The notes beneath the pieces were generated by a model, which saw only the letters and a program-made list of their open reading frames with translations, was not told the origin of the DNA and made no database searches. From assembly GCF_014805685.1 (NCBI RefSeq), contig NC_060906.1, positions 3,664,194 to 3,728,193 of the forward strand: a stretch of 64,000 bases of DNA, written 5' to 3'. The DNA is from Silurus meridionalis. Taxonomy: Eukaryota > Chordata > Actinopteri > Siluriformes > Siluridae. Shown one piece after another: positions 47,031-58,624 of this stretch. Position 1 is the stretch's first letter. Every line of letters begins with the position of its first letter. The position numbers and the translations under genes are program-made.

Positions 47031-48480
47031 GATACAAAATACAGTGCATTGAAAAAGTCCCTATGCAGTGGTGGTGTAGAGCAGGAAGTGGAGCACGGGT
47101 TTAAAACTGGTGATAAAAACACAGATTTAGTTTGGATAAGATTATAATTGATAGTATGTAGTTGATGTAGAAAACAGTTCCAGCCCACTGTAACTGCTCC
47201 TGCTGGATTGGAGTTAAACAGCACTTATTGATTTGGTTCCCTGTAATTGAGGTGATGTTATAAAGGTTTTCTGTGATTGTGCTGAAAAGGAGCTGAACTG
47301 AGGTCAGTAATGAGAATCTCCAGTGCTGCTTAAACACTCATTTATAACACATATTATAAGGATTATCAATGTTGTTTGTGTCTTATAGCTTTAATTAGCC
47401 AATGAGTTTATGGTTCTTGGTTTTGAGAGTTTCATAAATTGTGCACAATGACGTGAATTTAATTGTGTAATAAATGTATTTAGGGTGATGCTTGTATATG
47501 AAATGAAGCTCTCAGAAATGTCTCCAGATTTGCAGATATGAACAGTTCATTAGTAAAATACTAGAACATGGCAGGTTACCAGTCTTTTGAGGGTGTGGTC
47601 ACATGATCTGTGCCCTGATCAGGGATCTCCATTTTTCAATGCTCATGTACATGCAGAGTCCTGAAGACATCGATCTCTTCTGCTGGAATCAATCACATTC
47701 CTAGAAAACACAAAAACAACATGCAGTTAAATCTGGGGGAAAATCTTTCTAAAACCAGCTGATCCTCATGATGTCTTACTGATTCTCACATAAAAGTCAC
47801 TTAAGACTGAGTAAAGTCTTCTGTATTTCTTTATTTTCTCACACACAGTCCAGGGTTAGGGTAAGGGAATTACTGAGAATTACTGAGTTTTTTATTTTCT
47901 GGTGCAAGTCCCGAGGTGTTATTCACCCCTGCTGAGATTTTCACAGTTCTTCAGCTTGATTCTCCTCCTGCTTTTGTTGTGCAAACCACCCAACACCTGT
48001 GAGGCCTGGCACATTTGCAATTGTTTACTGAGACTGAGAGAGCCTAGTGAGTTCAGGAGACCCACTAGAGCTTAAATTTAGAGCTTGAACTAGCAGAGTT
48101 GTCTTCAGCTTTACTGATCAATTCTGCATATCCTTTTAAAGGACCCTAAGTTGTCGGAATTCCTCCAGAACTGACCATTCAGCAGAGTCACTCAGCACTG
48201 ACCATTCAGCAGTGGTCACTCAGCAGTGGCCTTTCAGCATGCATTCTGCATCACGCAACCTACCGAACAGCAGCTAAGATAGCAAGAATCACCACATATA
48301 CGATCAGTTCTATACCCAGTAAAGTTGAGTGTTCTGAATCCTGTACTGTGTTTTGACACGCTGGGGCGAGCACAATTCTTTGATCAGCGCACACCAGATC
48401 CTAACATTGATAACATGAAAATCCGAACATTTTGTCCAGCAGGCCACTGATACCTCCTCAGAAGAATCCTAAAAGAAGAC
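47031..48480. other. No gene recognised
   Basis: AT-rich to about 47900, then mixed sequence. Around 48160-48240 a short motif recurs (accattcagcag, tcactcagca). From about 48400 the piggyBac remnant may begin. Confidence 0.5.
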
Positions 48481-49491
48481 GGAACAAGAACCCAACATGC
48501 CTCCACGGAAGATGCACCGTGGTACTGGGAAGCCCTGTCTGAGCCAGACGGCAAAAGACGGCACTGTGTGGGTGGAGGAGGACATTGGAATGCCCAGTGC
48601 AGTAGCAAATGACTCGTGCTTCACTGCACAAGCTGGACCCACAGAGTCTGCTAAGGTTTGTCATTGCCATAGTACATATGATATTTATATAAACCCATTT
48701 AGAGTGAGGTTCATGTAAATTTACCACTCTCCATTTGTTGAACTTCCGACAGCGTAAAATTACAAGCGTGCTCCAAAGCTTCCTTTGCCTGTTAGACGTG
48801 GGAATGCTGCAGACCATCAGGGAGTGCACGGTCCATCAAGCCTGCAGAACAGAGCCGGACTGGAATTAAGAAATTCATGAACTGATGGCATTCATTTCAA
48901 TTTTGTTTGTAAGAGCAATCATGTGTCCCATTGGTGCCACTGTGGATTGCTGGTCAGAAAGCTTTCTGGTGCCAGTAGTCAAAGAGACAATGCCCCAAGA
49001 TAGATTCATTTCAGTTATGCAACACCTTCGATTTGATGACAAGGACACACGGGCAGAACGGGTGAAAACATACAAATTTGCTGCGATCTCCGACATCTGG
49101 ACACGCTTCAACAAGAACTGTGCTGAGAGTTTCACTCCAGGAGAACACATGACCATAGATGAACAGCTGTTCCCTACCAAGGTTTGTTGTCCATTCACGC
49201 AGTATAATTGCAACCAAGCCAGACAAATTTGGGATCAAGTTCTGGATGGCCAAGGATTTGGAGACCAAATATGTCTGCAATGCATCTCCTTACTTGGGAA
49301 AGGACCCCAGTCATCAGAAGGAAAAGAGGCTGGCAGAGAACGTGGTCATGAATCTGATGGAGCCATTTTTGGATGATGGGAGAAATGTCACGACGGACAA
49401 TTTCTTTTCTTCACTGTCGCACAGACTGCTGCAGCGCAAAACAACGCTACTGGGCACAGTGAATAAAGTCCCTGGAGCTGAAGGCCTGTAA
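48480..49491 (+). pseudogene. piggyBac-type transposase relic (PGBD4-like)
   Basis: The plus-strand frame 48885-49200 gives RAIMCPIGATVDCWSESF, MPQDRFISVMQHLRFDDKDT, FAAISDIWTRFN and FTPGEHMTIDEQLFP. A shift near 49205 leads to KPDKFGIKFWMAKDLETKYV, NASPYLGKDPSHQKEKRLAE and GRNVTTDNFFSSLSHRLLQ. The first two catalytic aspartates of the DDE_Tnp_1_7 fold are visible (MTIDEQL, VTTDNFF). The frame ends at 49491 before the third. The 5' part (48497-48718) is open but not clearly transposase. Confidence 0.8.
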
Positions 49492-50149
49492 AAATCTCAG
49501 CATGGGTGCTACTAGCTGTGAGGTCCAGGGAATTTACACAAATTTGCACAGGTTTAGTAAAACTAGCATGTCCATAGACATATAAGACACAGACGCCTCA
49601 TTGGCCGCTTTGGTCCGTTGCTGAGATATGTCAATGCTGCTGCAATCTTGGTCCAGGCGAGAGTTCCCTGTAAACAAATACAACTACACAACATATATAA
49701 CAACATAACAATAATAGAGTGATAAAAACAATGACTGTACAAACAATCAGTGATAATAGATTATTGAAAGATATTATATAGCCTTTATTTTTTATTATAC
49801 TCATTTATTTTTGTACAATTATTTACTTTTCTTCTTTTGTCTGTATTCTATTGTAATTGATAGTACATACTATTAGCATTTTATTAAAAATTACATTATA
49901 ATGCATTATTATTATTAATACTATTACTATTGTTATTAATAAACAATTAGCAATGATCAATAAATGTAGTTATTTATATATTTATACTACTGTACATTTT
50001 TTTATTCCATCTTACTTAATACTGGAATACAAATAGATTTAATGCATTGTTATTGTACCATAATCACATCCATGTATTTCCATAAAGAATCCAGCAGATT
50101 TTTCACAATTTCTATTTTAATGTTTTTCTATCTTATAAATAAAATGTGG
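49492..50149. other. Very AT-rich DNA, no gene seen
   Basis: The sequence after the transposase relic includes ATT-rich runs near 49890-49950 and no coding signal. Confidence 0.6.
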
Positions 50150-50340
50150 GTTTAGTGTTTTGTGTGGCCAATTCATAATCTTGTCATAATCACATCCTTT
50201 TCCCTGATTTTATCACATGTTCTTTCCACCCCTACATTTCTATGTATTGCAGATACTGTAGGTATCTTCCTTTTGTTTCTGTGTCCCAAATGTTCTGCAT
50301 CTTTTATCTCTGCTGTACTCATACACACCCTAATGTTCAC
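50150..50340 (-). mobile_element. I-like LINE ORF2 fragment (after RNase H), 3' half of a split element
   Basis: On the minus strand it reads STAEIKDAEHLGHRNKRKIP, GVERTCDKIREKDVIMTRLW and IGHTK. The block RxxxVxxTRLxIGHT is characteristic of LINEs with an RNase H domain. The matching upstream part lies at 53086-53300 on the other side of the fold-back element. Confidence 0.6.
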
Positions 50341-53085
50341 TGCGGTTAAGCAGCCGCATCTTGAAAATACACGGTTAAGCAGCCACACTTTGTTTAGTGT
50401 TGCGCGTCTAATCGTGCACTTACGGTATGGATGGTGGGAGCGGTCAAAATACATGTAAAGACGATTGAGAAATGATTGATGATTGAGTTTCCGTTATAAA
50501 AAAAAAAACGTTCAAACATTCATTAAACATTTTATTTTATAGGTTTGTTAAATCTTTAAAATAAATCATTTTCTTATTTCGACTCATTTTACTGTGAAGT
50601 TTTAGATCAAACTAAATGCAAAAATCACTCCAAGCATCACTGCATTTTCAACCATGTTTCATATTTAAACACTCATAACAGTTTTCTTTATAGGTTTGCT
50701 CAATCTTTCATAGTATTCTTATTTACAGTGTCCCTGTCTATTACTCTGTAAAATTTAAGTCATTTTACTGTGGAGTTTTTGAGAAAAGTAAAGGCAAAAT
50801 CACTAAAAAACCCCAGTGCATTTTCAATCATCTTCCATTATCGAACACTCAAAAAACAATTTTCTTTAAAGGTTTGCTCAATTTTTTTAATTATTCATAT
50901 TTAGAGTCTCCCTGTCTATTATAGTCTTACATTTCAAGTGATTTTACTCCAGAGGTTTTGAAAAAAGTGAAGGCAAATTCACTCCAAACCTCAGTGCATT
51001 TTCAATCATGTTCCACATTCACACTAAAGACAGAAACAGACAGAGAATAAGACAATCTAAATAAGAATATTTAATTTGAAAAATTGAGCAAACCTATAAA
51101 GAAAATAGTTTTTTGAGTGTTTGATAATGGAAGATGATTGAAAATGCAGTGATGCTTGGAGTGATTTTGCCTTTATTTTTCTCCAAAACTCCACAGTAAA
51201 ATGAGTTGGAATTTAAAGGAATAATAGACAGGGACACTGTAAATAAGAATAATGTGAAGAATTGAGCAAACCTATAAAGAAAAATGTGTTATGAGTGTTT
51301 GAATATGTGACATGATTAAAAATGCAGTGATGCTTTGAGTGATTTGCCTGCCCACTCTCCAGGACTTGTACCATACAAGAACCAGAAACCAGGCAGGAAA
51401 AATCATTAATGACCCTTCACACCCTGGACACAACATCTTTCAGCTCCTCCCTTCTGGCAGGCACTACAGAACTTTGCTCACTAAAACTGCCAGACACAGG
51501 AACAGTTTTTTCCCCCAATCAATCAGCCTCACTAACAACTGACCATAATTATATTCCCTGCTTCACATCTATGAGTACTGCACAGAACTCCATCTCATCA
51601 CATTATCTGTATATGTTGCACACACTATTGCTTCTATATACTGTACAAAGTTCTATAGTAAACTCTCATCATACCTGGCACACAATACTGTCATTTGCAC
51701 TACCATGCAATCCCACACTTTATGTACATTACTGGTCTGTATCCCTATTTATTACCCACACTGTCTATACTGTCTCATATTGTCTGTATGGTCTTGTATA
51801 GTCTGTTTTTGTCTTGTTGTGTCTGTTTTGTCTTGTATAGGTTTTTATTTATGTCTGTACTTTTGAGAGTAACAAACAGCTGGAACCAAATTCCTTGTGT
51901 GTGTCAACACACTTGGCCAATAAACCTGATTCTGATTTTGCCTTTATTTTTCTCCAAAACTCCACAGTAAAATGAGTTAAAATTTAAAGGAGTAATAGAC
52001 AGGGACACCCCTAATAAGAATGATTTAAAAGATTGAGCAAACCTATAAAGAAAAATGTTTTATAAGTGTTTGAATATGGACAGTGATCGAAAATGCAATT
52101 TAGCTTGGAGTGATTTTGCTTTTACTTTTCTTAAAAACTGCACAGTAAAATGAGTTTAAATTTAATAGAGTATTAGACATGAACATGGTAAATAAGAATA
52201 ATTTGAAAGACTGAGCAAACCTATAAAGAATTATATTTTATGAGTGTTTAAATATGGAATATGATTGAAAATGCACCTAAGTTTTGAGTGAATTTGCCTC
52301 TACAGTAAAATGACTTGAAAATTAATTGTGTAATACAAAGCGATACTCTAAATAAGAATAATTTGAAAGATTGAGCAAACCTATAAAGAAAATTTTATTA
52401 TGAGTGTTTGAATATGGAAAGTGATTGAAAATGCAGTGATGTTTGGAGTGAATTTGCCTTCACTTTTCTCAAAAACTCCACAGTAAAATGGTTTGAAACT
52501 TAACAGAGTAATATACAGGGACACTATAAATAAAAATAATATGAAAGATTGAGCAAACCTATAAAGAAAATTGTTTTATGAGTATTTGATTATGGAACAT
52601 GATTGAAAGTGCACTGGTTGTTTTTTTGTGATTTTGCCTTCACTTTTCTCCAAAAATCCACAGTAAAATGACTTGAAAATGAACATTGTCATAGACAGAG
52701 ACACTGTAAATAAGAATAATTTAAAAGATTGAGCAAACCTATAAAGAATTATGTTTTAGGAGTGTTTGAATGTGAAACATGGTTGAAAATGCACTGATGC
52801 TTTGAGTGATTTTGCCTTTAGTTTTCTTAAAAACTCCACAGTAAAATTAGTCGAAATTTAAAGGAAACATAGACAGTGAGAGTCTAAATGAGAATTATTT
52901 GAAAGATTGAACAAACCTATAAAGGAAAATGTTTTATGAGTGTTTGAATATGAAACATAAACATAATGAGCCGAGTCTTTTTTATAACGGAAACGCCGTT
53001 CTGAAGCGTCTTTACATGTTTTTTGACCGCTCCCACCACCCCGACCACGCGCAACACTAAACAAGATGCGTCTGGCTTAACCGCA
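50341..53085. mobile_element. Fold-back element with terminal inverted repeats and an internal 178-bp satellite
   Basis: The ends are inverted. Left: tgcggttaagcagccgcatc, then gtttagtgttgcgcgt and tttccgttata (50341-50500). The right end (52975-53085) reads the same in reverse complement with an internal deletion. Inside, a unit of about 178 bp (landmark gagcaaacctataaag) occurs eight times in direct orientation from 51085 to 52910. Three units lie in inverted orientation from 50540 to 50870. No transposase is seen. An L2-like LINE tail is inserted at 51348-51930. Another copy of the left end lies at 53783. Confidence 0.75.
51348..51930 (+). mobile_element. 5'-truncated L2-like LINE, C-terminus and 3' tail
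   Basis: The plus strand gives LPTLQDLYHTRTRNQAGKII, HPGHNIFQLLPSGRHYRTLL and NSFFPQSISLTNN. A 3' UTR follows, ending ccaataaacctgattctgat, the usual tail of this LINE family. It interrupts the satellite of the fold-back element. Confidence 0.75.
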
Positions 53086-53300
53086 GATCTGGTTCCTTTA
53101 GTGCCTCTTTTACCAACTTCTCCACTACCTCATTCCCCAATATTCCCACATGATCAATGATAAAGGATCCAGTGGATCCCGCATTCCGCACTGAATTCAG
53201 AAAGCTCATGTGTTCATGAACATGTATCTGCTCCACACTTCCTGTATCTCCTCCGCTTAGAAAGCCATGATCTGCTCCTGTTTACGGGAAATCATCCTGA
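53086..53300 (-). mobile_element. I-like LINE RNase H fragment, 5' half of a split element
   Basis: On the minus strand near 53155-53090 it reads DHVGILGNEVVEKLVKEALK, which resembles the HxGxxGNExADxLAKxA motif of LINE RNase H domains. The region further upstream to 53500 (minus sense) is probably the same element but is too decayed to assign. Confidence 0.45.
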
Positions 53301-53782
53301 GCATGACAACAACTCCAGGATCAGCTTGGAACAACCAAACAATTCCGGTGTTCTCATGTCAGATCCTCCTCAATAAACTCAGAACATCATCAAACCCAAC
53401 TGAGGAATTTGGGCAGAAACTGTTGTCCTCCATTTCCGTTTCCCTGTGGTCTTTCCACAAACTCCATTACATAGAAAACACAAACGCATTATTCTGATAG
53501 AAAGTCGTTTCTAGGAAAAACTCACCCACTTTTCTTCAGCACTGCTTGTTGTTGGACATGAATCTCACTGCATCTGGCTGCTGTTCAACATCTTTGTGTT
53601 TTTCTAACCGCTCCTTAATAATGGAGTCGAGGATGAGAAACACTTTCACTTTGGGAAAACTGAATCGACTCTTTGAACCGACTCTTTGTCGAGTTCATCG
53701 CACTCCAAGTTCCGTTCACTTGAATGAGCAAGAATTTGACCTGTTGGTGAATCAGACTGCAGTCCGTCGTCTGTTCTGTAAC
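53301..53782. other. Unassigned, probably mobile-element derived
   Basis: No gene is recognised. The block around 53650-53710 contains a short tandem motif (cgactctttgaaccgactct). Confidence 0.45.
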
Positions 53783-53950
53783 TGCGGTTAAGCAGCCGCG
53801 TCTTGAAAATGCACGGTTAAGCAGCCGCACTTTGTTTAGTGTTGCGCGTCTACTCGTGCACTTACGGTATGTGTGCTGGGAGGGTCATAATACATGTAAA
53901 GACGCTTTAGAACCGCGTTTCCGTTATAAAAAGACAAAAAACAAAAAGAC
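53783..53950. mobile_element. Solitary end of the fold-back element
   Basis: It repeats the left end of the element at 50341: tgcggttaagcagccgcgtc, gcacggttaagcagccgcac, gtttagtgttgcgcgtc and tttccgttataaaaa. No satellite unit or opposite end follows. Confidence 0.75.
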
Positions 53951-54360
53951 ACATTTTTTTTAACAAATCTAAGTGCATTTTTAATCATGTTTTACATTCA
54001 GTTTTACAAAATATTTTACAAAGAACGCCGTGAATAAATTTGCGTTGCGTTAAAAGATTTGATTTCGCCCTTTTTGTATTCATGTTTAATCAAATTGGGC
54101 AAATAATAAAATAAACAATTAATGAAATCATTGTTTCTATTCTATATTCTATTTTTTTTTTTTATAATAGCTATCCTATTTATACTTATTGAGAATAATA
54201 TATACTAGATAAATTACTACATCAATTTTGTTCCTTATTTAAATATCAGTACAAGATTGAATTCTATAAAACGTGTTAAAAAATATTTTTTGTCTTTTTG
54301 TTCTATTAATTGTTTTGTTTTTTTAGGTGAAAGCAATGAAAAGTATGTGATGATTTTGGT
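53951..54360. repeat. AT-rich dispersed repeat, copy 1
   Basis: About 54005-54200 resembles 57255-57480 and 57860-58060 (aataaatttgcgttgcgtt; tataatagctatcctattt). No gene is seen. Confidence 0.6.
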
Positions 54361-54370
54361 TTATCCTGAA

Positions 54371-54375
54371 GAGAG

Positions 54376-54435
<60 letters not shown>

Positions 54436-54454
54436 TGTGTGTGTGTGTGTGTGC
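54371..54454. repeat. (GA)n(GT)n microsatellite
   Basis: Long GA run followed by a GT run. Confidence 0.95.
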
Positions 54455-55365
54455 TGTACACACACTCTCATTCACGTGGTACCGTGGTACATTTATACAC
54501 GTCGTGAATAAATGTGTTGCATTGAAGTTACATTCATCTAAAAAATATTTAACAATATATAAAATGTTTAGGCTATTTTTATACATCAAATAATAAACAT
54601 AAATAATCAAAGTTAAATATAAAATATTTCTAGAAAAGTGACCTAAAATGTTACAAATGAAGGGGTTAAAATTGTCTTGAATATATGTGACAGAAAGTCA
54701 TGTTTGTAAATGTCACATGGACTCTGTTGGTGATGATATGTGTAAGAATCACTTTGAGATCTTGTAAAGTTTTATGTTTGTAGGTTTAAAATAGAACTAT
54801 TGTATATATTAAATGTAGAACTGTGATAAAGTTGTAATAAAGAAATTGTCCCAAAGGAAGATGAAATCTGGTGATGTCATATTTGAAATAAAAACTTTAT
54901 TGGTATGTGAAATATGCAACTAAACCTTGTAGACATGCTAATAAATAATTTAGTAATTAAAATGTGTGCTTGTGTGTGTAGTTTAAATGTTGTATTGTAT
55001 CTAAATGTGAAAATCAGTATACAGTATGACTATTATTGACTATAGGCATAAAGACCACACGTAGGTGAAGAGAAGAGCAAAGTCATGAGTGAAGTACAGA
55101 TTTCATATTCAATTATCTTTCCCTGTGCTTTTACATCATGAACATCTATAAGGCTTTAGTCATATGTAGGACTTATAGAACATATATGATTACAAATACA
55201 TTCATATTATGCATTTTATATATGTGTTTTTTGCAGCATAAATGTCCCTCACAATATTCTGTTGGAACAAGATTTACAGCTGGTTTTATTTTGATGGGAG
55301 CAACATCCCCTGCATTGATTCTAGGAGGAGCATCTTCCATTTCCAGCTGTGTGTTTCTGACCATC

Positions 55366-55370
<5 letters not shown>
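54455..55370. other. AT-rich DNA, no gene seen
   Basis: The block 54345-54545 is an inverted relative of 56695-56835 (shared cgtgtataaatgtac). No coding signal is recognised up to 55370. Confidence 0.55.

Positions 55371-55413
<43 letters not shown>
55371..55413. repeat. (GA)n microsatellite
   Basis: Perfect GA run of about 21 units. Confidence 0.95.
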
Positions 55414-55416
<3 letters not shown>

Positions 55417-55539
55417 TGAACAGACAGGTAGTGAGAATTACTATGAAAACCACTGGTTTGTTGGATTGCGGTACTGTTTGTTGACCACACCCATTCTGTA
55501 TGTAAACTGGCTAATCAGCACACGGTTTGCTTAATGTTC

Positions 55540-55640
55540 TAGCCAATCATCTATAATAAGGGGCGGGACTTATGAGAATGTAGCGACATTATGTGACGTC
55601 ATCAACGACGTGCCCTGTAGCCTGGTGGTCACGTGGTCAT
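55540..55640. promoter_or_regulatory. Cluster of promoter-type motifs
   Basis: Within 100 bp lie a CCAAT box (ccaatc, 55543), a TATA-like tataataag (about 55552), a GC box (ggggcgggac, 55560), a perfect CRE/ATF palindrome TGACGTCA (55594-55601) and a CACGTG E-box (about 55631). CG dinucleotides are more frequent here than nearby. No exon is recognised within 1 kb on either side, so function is unproven. It could be the promoter of an unseen transcript or of a mobile element. Confidence 0.4.
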
Positions 55641-56199
55641 TTACGGTGCTCAATAAGGTCCTGTAATTATTTTGGTTTTGTTTTTGCTTTCGCACACAAA
55701 TTTATTTATTTGTGTGGTTTTGTTATGTATTAATTCATTTAAACTGTAAACAATGCAAATATATTTATATATATGTTCATGTTTTTTTCTGTAAAGTTTA
55801 AATAATCATTTTTTTTTATTTAAACTGTTTTTCTTTAGGTTTTTTTTTTCTCTTGTTGTGAAGTGAAGTATGTGTCATTGCTGCTACACTTTTACAATAA
55901 ACTTTAGGGTTTTATCACATTTTCTACTTTCATTCATCTGATTATCTCCCCAGTGTCCAACTGCTCCATGACTTTGTGTATCAGTCACCTCACAACTATA
56001 GGAAAGATTTACCCTAATCCCCTTTCTTTCTTAATTCAATCCATCAGTTAGTTTCTACTCACTCAGGGTGAAACCTTTGGCTGTTAGATGAAGACAACGT
56101 TGATTTCCTGGCAGGATTTGAGGAAAGACACACAGTTACTCAGACCACATCTCTGTTATGCTGATTCCAGCATACAGACCGCTCATCAGACGCTCTAAA
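55641..56199. other. T-rich then mixed DNA, no gene seen
   Basis: No coding or RNA signal is recognised. Confidence 0.55.
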
Positions 56200-56695
56200 C
56201 CCTGAACGCTTCTGAAACAGGTGAAAACCTGGCCAGCAGGAGGCGCCTCTGCTCTTCAGGACTTTTTGTGGTTTTGTGTGCACTGACTGGGACAAGTGCG
56301 TTGATCACGTGATCATCTCCAAGACCATCACAACATGCTCCAACCAGAAGCAGTGGATGAGTGCAATAGTGTGTACCCACGGAGTAAAGTCAACCCACGG
56401 AGGTCTACTGGATCAGACAAGGTTCCTGGCAGAGTGCTCAGGGAATGTGTAGATCAGATAGCGGATGTCTTCACCGACATCTTCAACATCTTCCTGAGCC
56501 GCAACTTTGTTCCTACGTGCCTCAAGATGACGACCATCATCCCTGTGCTAAAGTCTACAGTCTCCTGCCTCAATGACTACAGTCTCATCGCACTCACACC
56601 CATCGTGATGAAGTGCTTCATGAGGCTCATCATGAGGAACATCCAGACCCAGCTTCCATCCTCACTGAACTCCATGCAGTTTGTGTCATCCAAAA
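56200..56695 (+). mobile_element. LINE RT fragment (L2-like)
   Basis: The plus strand gives STGSDKVPGRVLRECVDQIA, DIFNIFLSRNFVPTCLKMTT and LNDYSLIALTPIVMKCFMRL, then LPSSLNSMQFV. This is the start of the RT domain. It stops abruptly at about 56695, before the catalytic box. Confidence 0.75.
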
Positions 56696-56856
56696 CCTTC
56701 AATGCAACATATTTATTCTCGACGTGTATAAATGTACTGCAGTACCACATGAACGAGTGTTTGTACATCATACATGCACACACACAAACACACACACTTT
56801 TCAGGATAAACCAAATAATCACACACTTTTAATAACTTAAAAAAATATATCCATCC

Positions 56857-56857
56857 G

Positions 56858-56947
<90 letters not shown>
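56857..56947. repeat. (GATA)n microsatellite
   Basis: About 22 tetranucleotide units, nearly perfect. Confidence 0.95.
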
Positions 56948-56949
<2 letters not shown>

Positions 56950-56954
56950 TATAT

Positions 56955-58075
56955 TAAGTATAACAGACTCTTGTAGAGTTTAAGTGTAATTTTAATCAGT
57001 TAAATAAAAAGCTGAACATCGGCGATTTTTGTAGTAGTAAAATGCTACCGCCTGGTGGTAATATGAGGCATTGCAACTTGTCGCAAGCGGTACTTTAGAT
57101 ATTTTTGATGTTTCCACACGGACGGTTTTAACTTGTCGAACCTGCGTTTCATGGCAGATTTTAGTGCTGATTTGAGACTTGGCGCATCAGTAAAACCAAA
57201 TATTTAATGTTTATTTTTCTGTGGATTTATTTTTTTAATATCCGACTAAAGCAAGAACGTTTGAAATAAATTTGTGTTGCGTTTAAAGTTTTATTTTCAC
57301 TCTTTTTATATTTATGTTTAATAAAAATGGACGGGTTCTCAGTGAATCATTAATAATTAAGCAAATAATAAAATGAATGAAATCGTTGTGACTTTTATAT
57401 ATTCTTAATTCTATTATATATTTTAAAATTTTTATAATAGCTATCCTATTTTTTATATATGTAGAATATTGTTAGATACAAAATACATTATTAGATTTAT
57501 TATTATTATAAATATTATCATTATAATCATTATTATTATTGTTATCATTATTATTATTTTTAATAAGATGATTATATTGATAATAACAGACTCTTGTACA
57601 ATTTAAGTGTAATTTTAATGAAATTTGAGGTAAAATAAAAAAAGACTTAACATCGGCGATTTTTGTAGTAGTAAAATGCTACCATCTAGTGGTGATATGA
57701 GACATTGCAGCTTGTCGTCGAGCGGTACTTTTGGTATGTTTGCTCTGTTTTCACACGTACGATTTTTACTTGTCGGACCTGTGATTTAATGGCAGATTTT
57801 ATTAGTAAAAACAAATGTTTAATGTTTATTTTTTGGTGGATTTACTTTTTAAATATCTGACTAAAGAAAGGACGTAGTGAATACATTTTTAAATAAAGTT
57901 TTAATTCCGCCCTTTTTATATTTAATAAAAATGAATAATTAAACAAATAATAAAATGAATGAAATCTTTTATATTTTCTTTATTCTATTATATATTTTAC
58001 AATTTTATAATAGCTATCCTATTTTTTATATATGTAGAATATTGTTAGATACAAAATACATTATTAAAACTTTCT
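56955..58075. repeat. Direct tandem duplication, about 600 bp
   Basis: 56955-57540 and 57583-58070 share cagactcttgta, catcggcgatttttgtagta gtaaaatgctacc, ttgtcg and tataatagctatcctatttt in the same order, with the second copy shorter. Part of the unit is related to 54005-54200. No coding signal is seen. Confidence 0.8.
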
Positions 58076-58084
58076 TTTGGCTTC

Positions 58085-58235
58085 TCCCATTAGGGGGCGC
58101 CACAGCGGATCATCCGCATGTTTGTTTTGGCACATGTTTTTACACTGGATGTCCTTCCTAACACAACCCTCCTCATTTATCCAGGCTTGGGACCGGCACT
58201 AAGGCTTGTGCAACCCTAATGGCTGGCACGGGGCA
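58085..58235 (-). mobile_element. Internally deleted derivative of the RTE LINE
   Basis: It joins the two ends of the element at 43352-46440: ggcttctcccattagggggc gccacagcgg (the 3' end there) runs directly into ggcacatgtttttacactgg atgtccttcc and aaccctaatggctgg (the 5' end). All coding sequence is missing, so it would depend on a full-length partner. Confidence 0.7.
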
Positions 58236-58279
58236 GTGAAAATCAATATCAGCTGCTTCAGTCCCAACTAATGGCCTGT

Positions 58280-58620
58280 ATAAAGATCTCATTACAAGGT
58301 GTCACACAAGAAACATTTCATGATGGGTAAAAGTGAAGAGCTCTCTCAAGACCTTCACAACTTTATTGTTGCAAAACATACTAATGGCATTGTTTACAGA
58401 AGGATTTCTAAACTTCTGAATGTTCCAGCGAGAACTGTTAGGATCATAATCCAGAAGTAGAAAGAACATCATCTCACCATAAAGCAGCCATGACCAGGTG
58501 CTCCTCACAAGATTTCAGACAGAGGAGCAAAAAGAATATCAGAAAAGTTGTCCAAGAGCCAAGGACCACTTGTGGAGAGCTTCAGAAAGACCTGGAATTA
58601 GCAGCTACAACTGTTTAGAA
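58280..58620 (+). mobile_element. Tc1-like transposase N-terminal fragment
   Basis: The plus strand gives MGKSEELSQDLHNFIVAKHT then RRISKLLNVPARTVRIIIQK. This is the first helix-turn-helix of a Tc1 transposase, followed by stops and further pieces (RGAKRISEKLSKSQGP). It is a different Tc1 lineage from the one at 29000. The catalytic region is missing. Confidence 0.75.
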
Positions 58621-58624
58621 GAAA

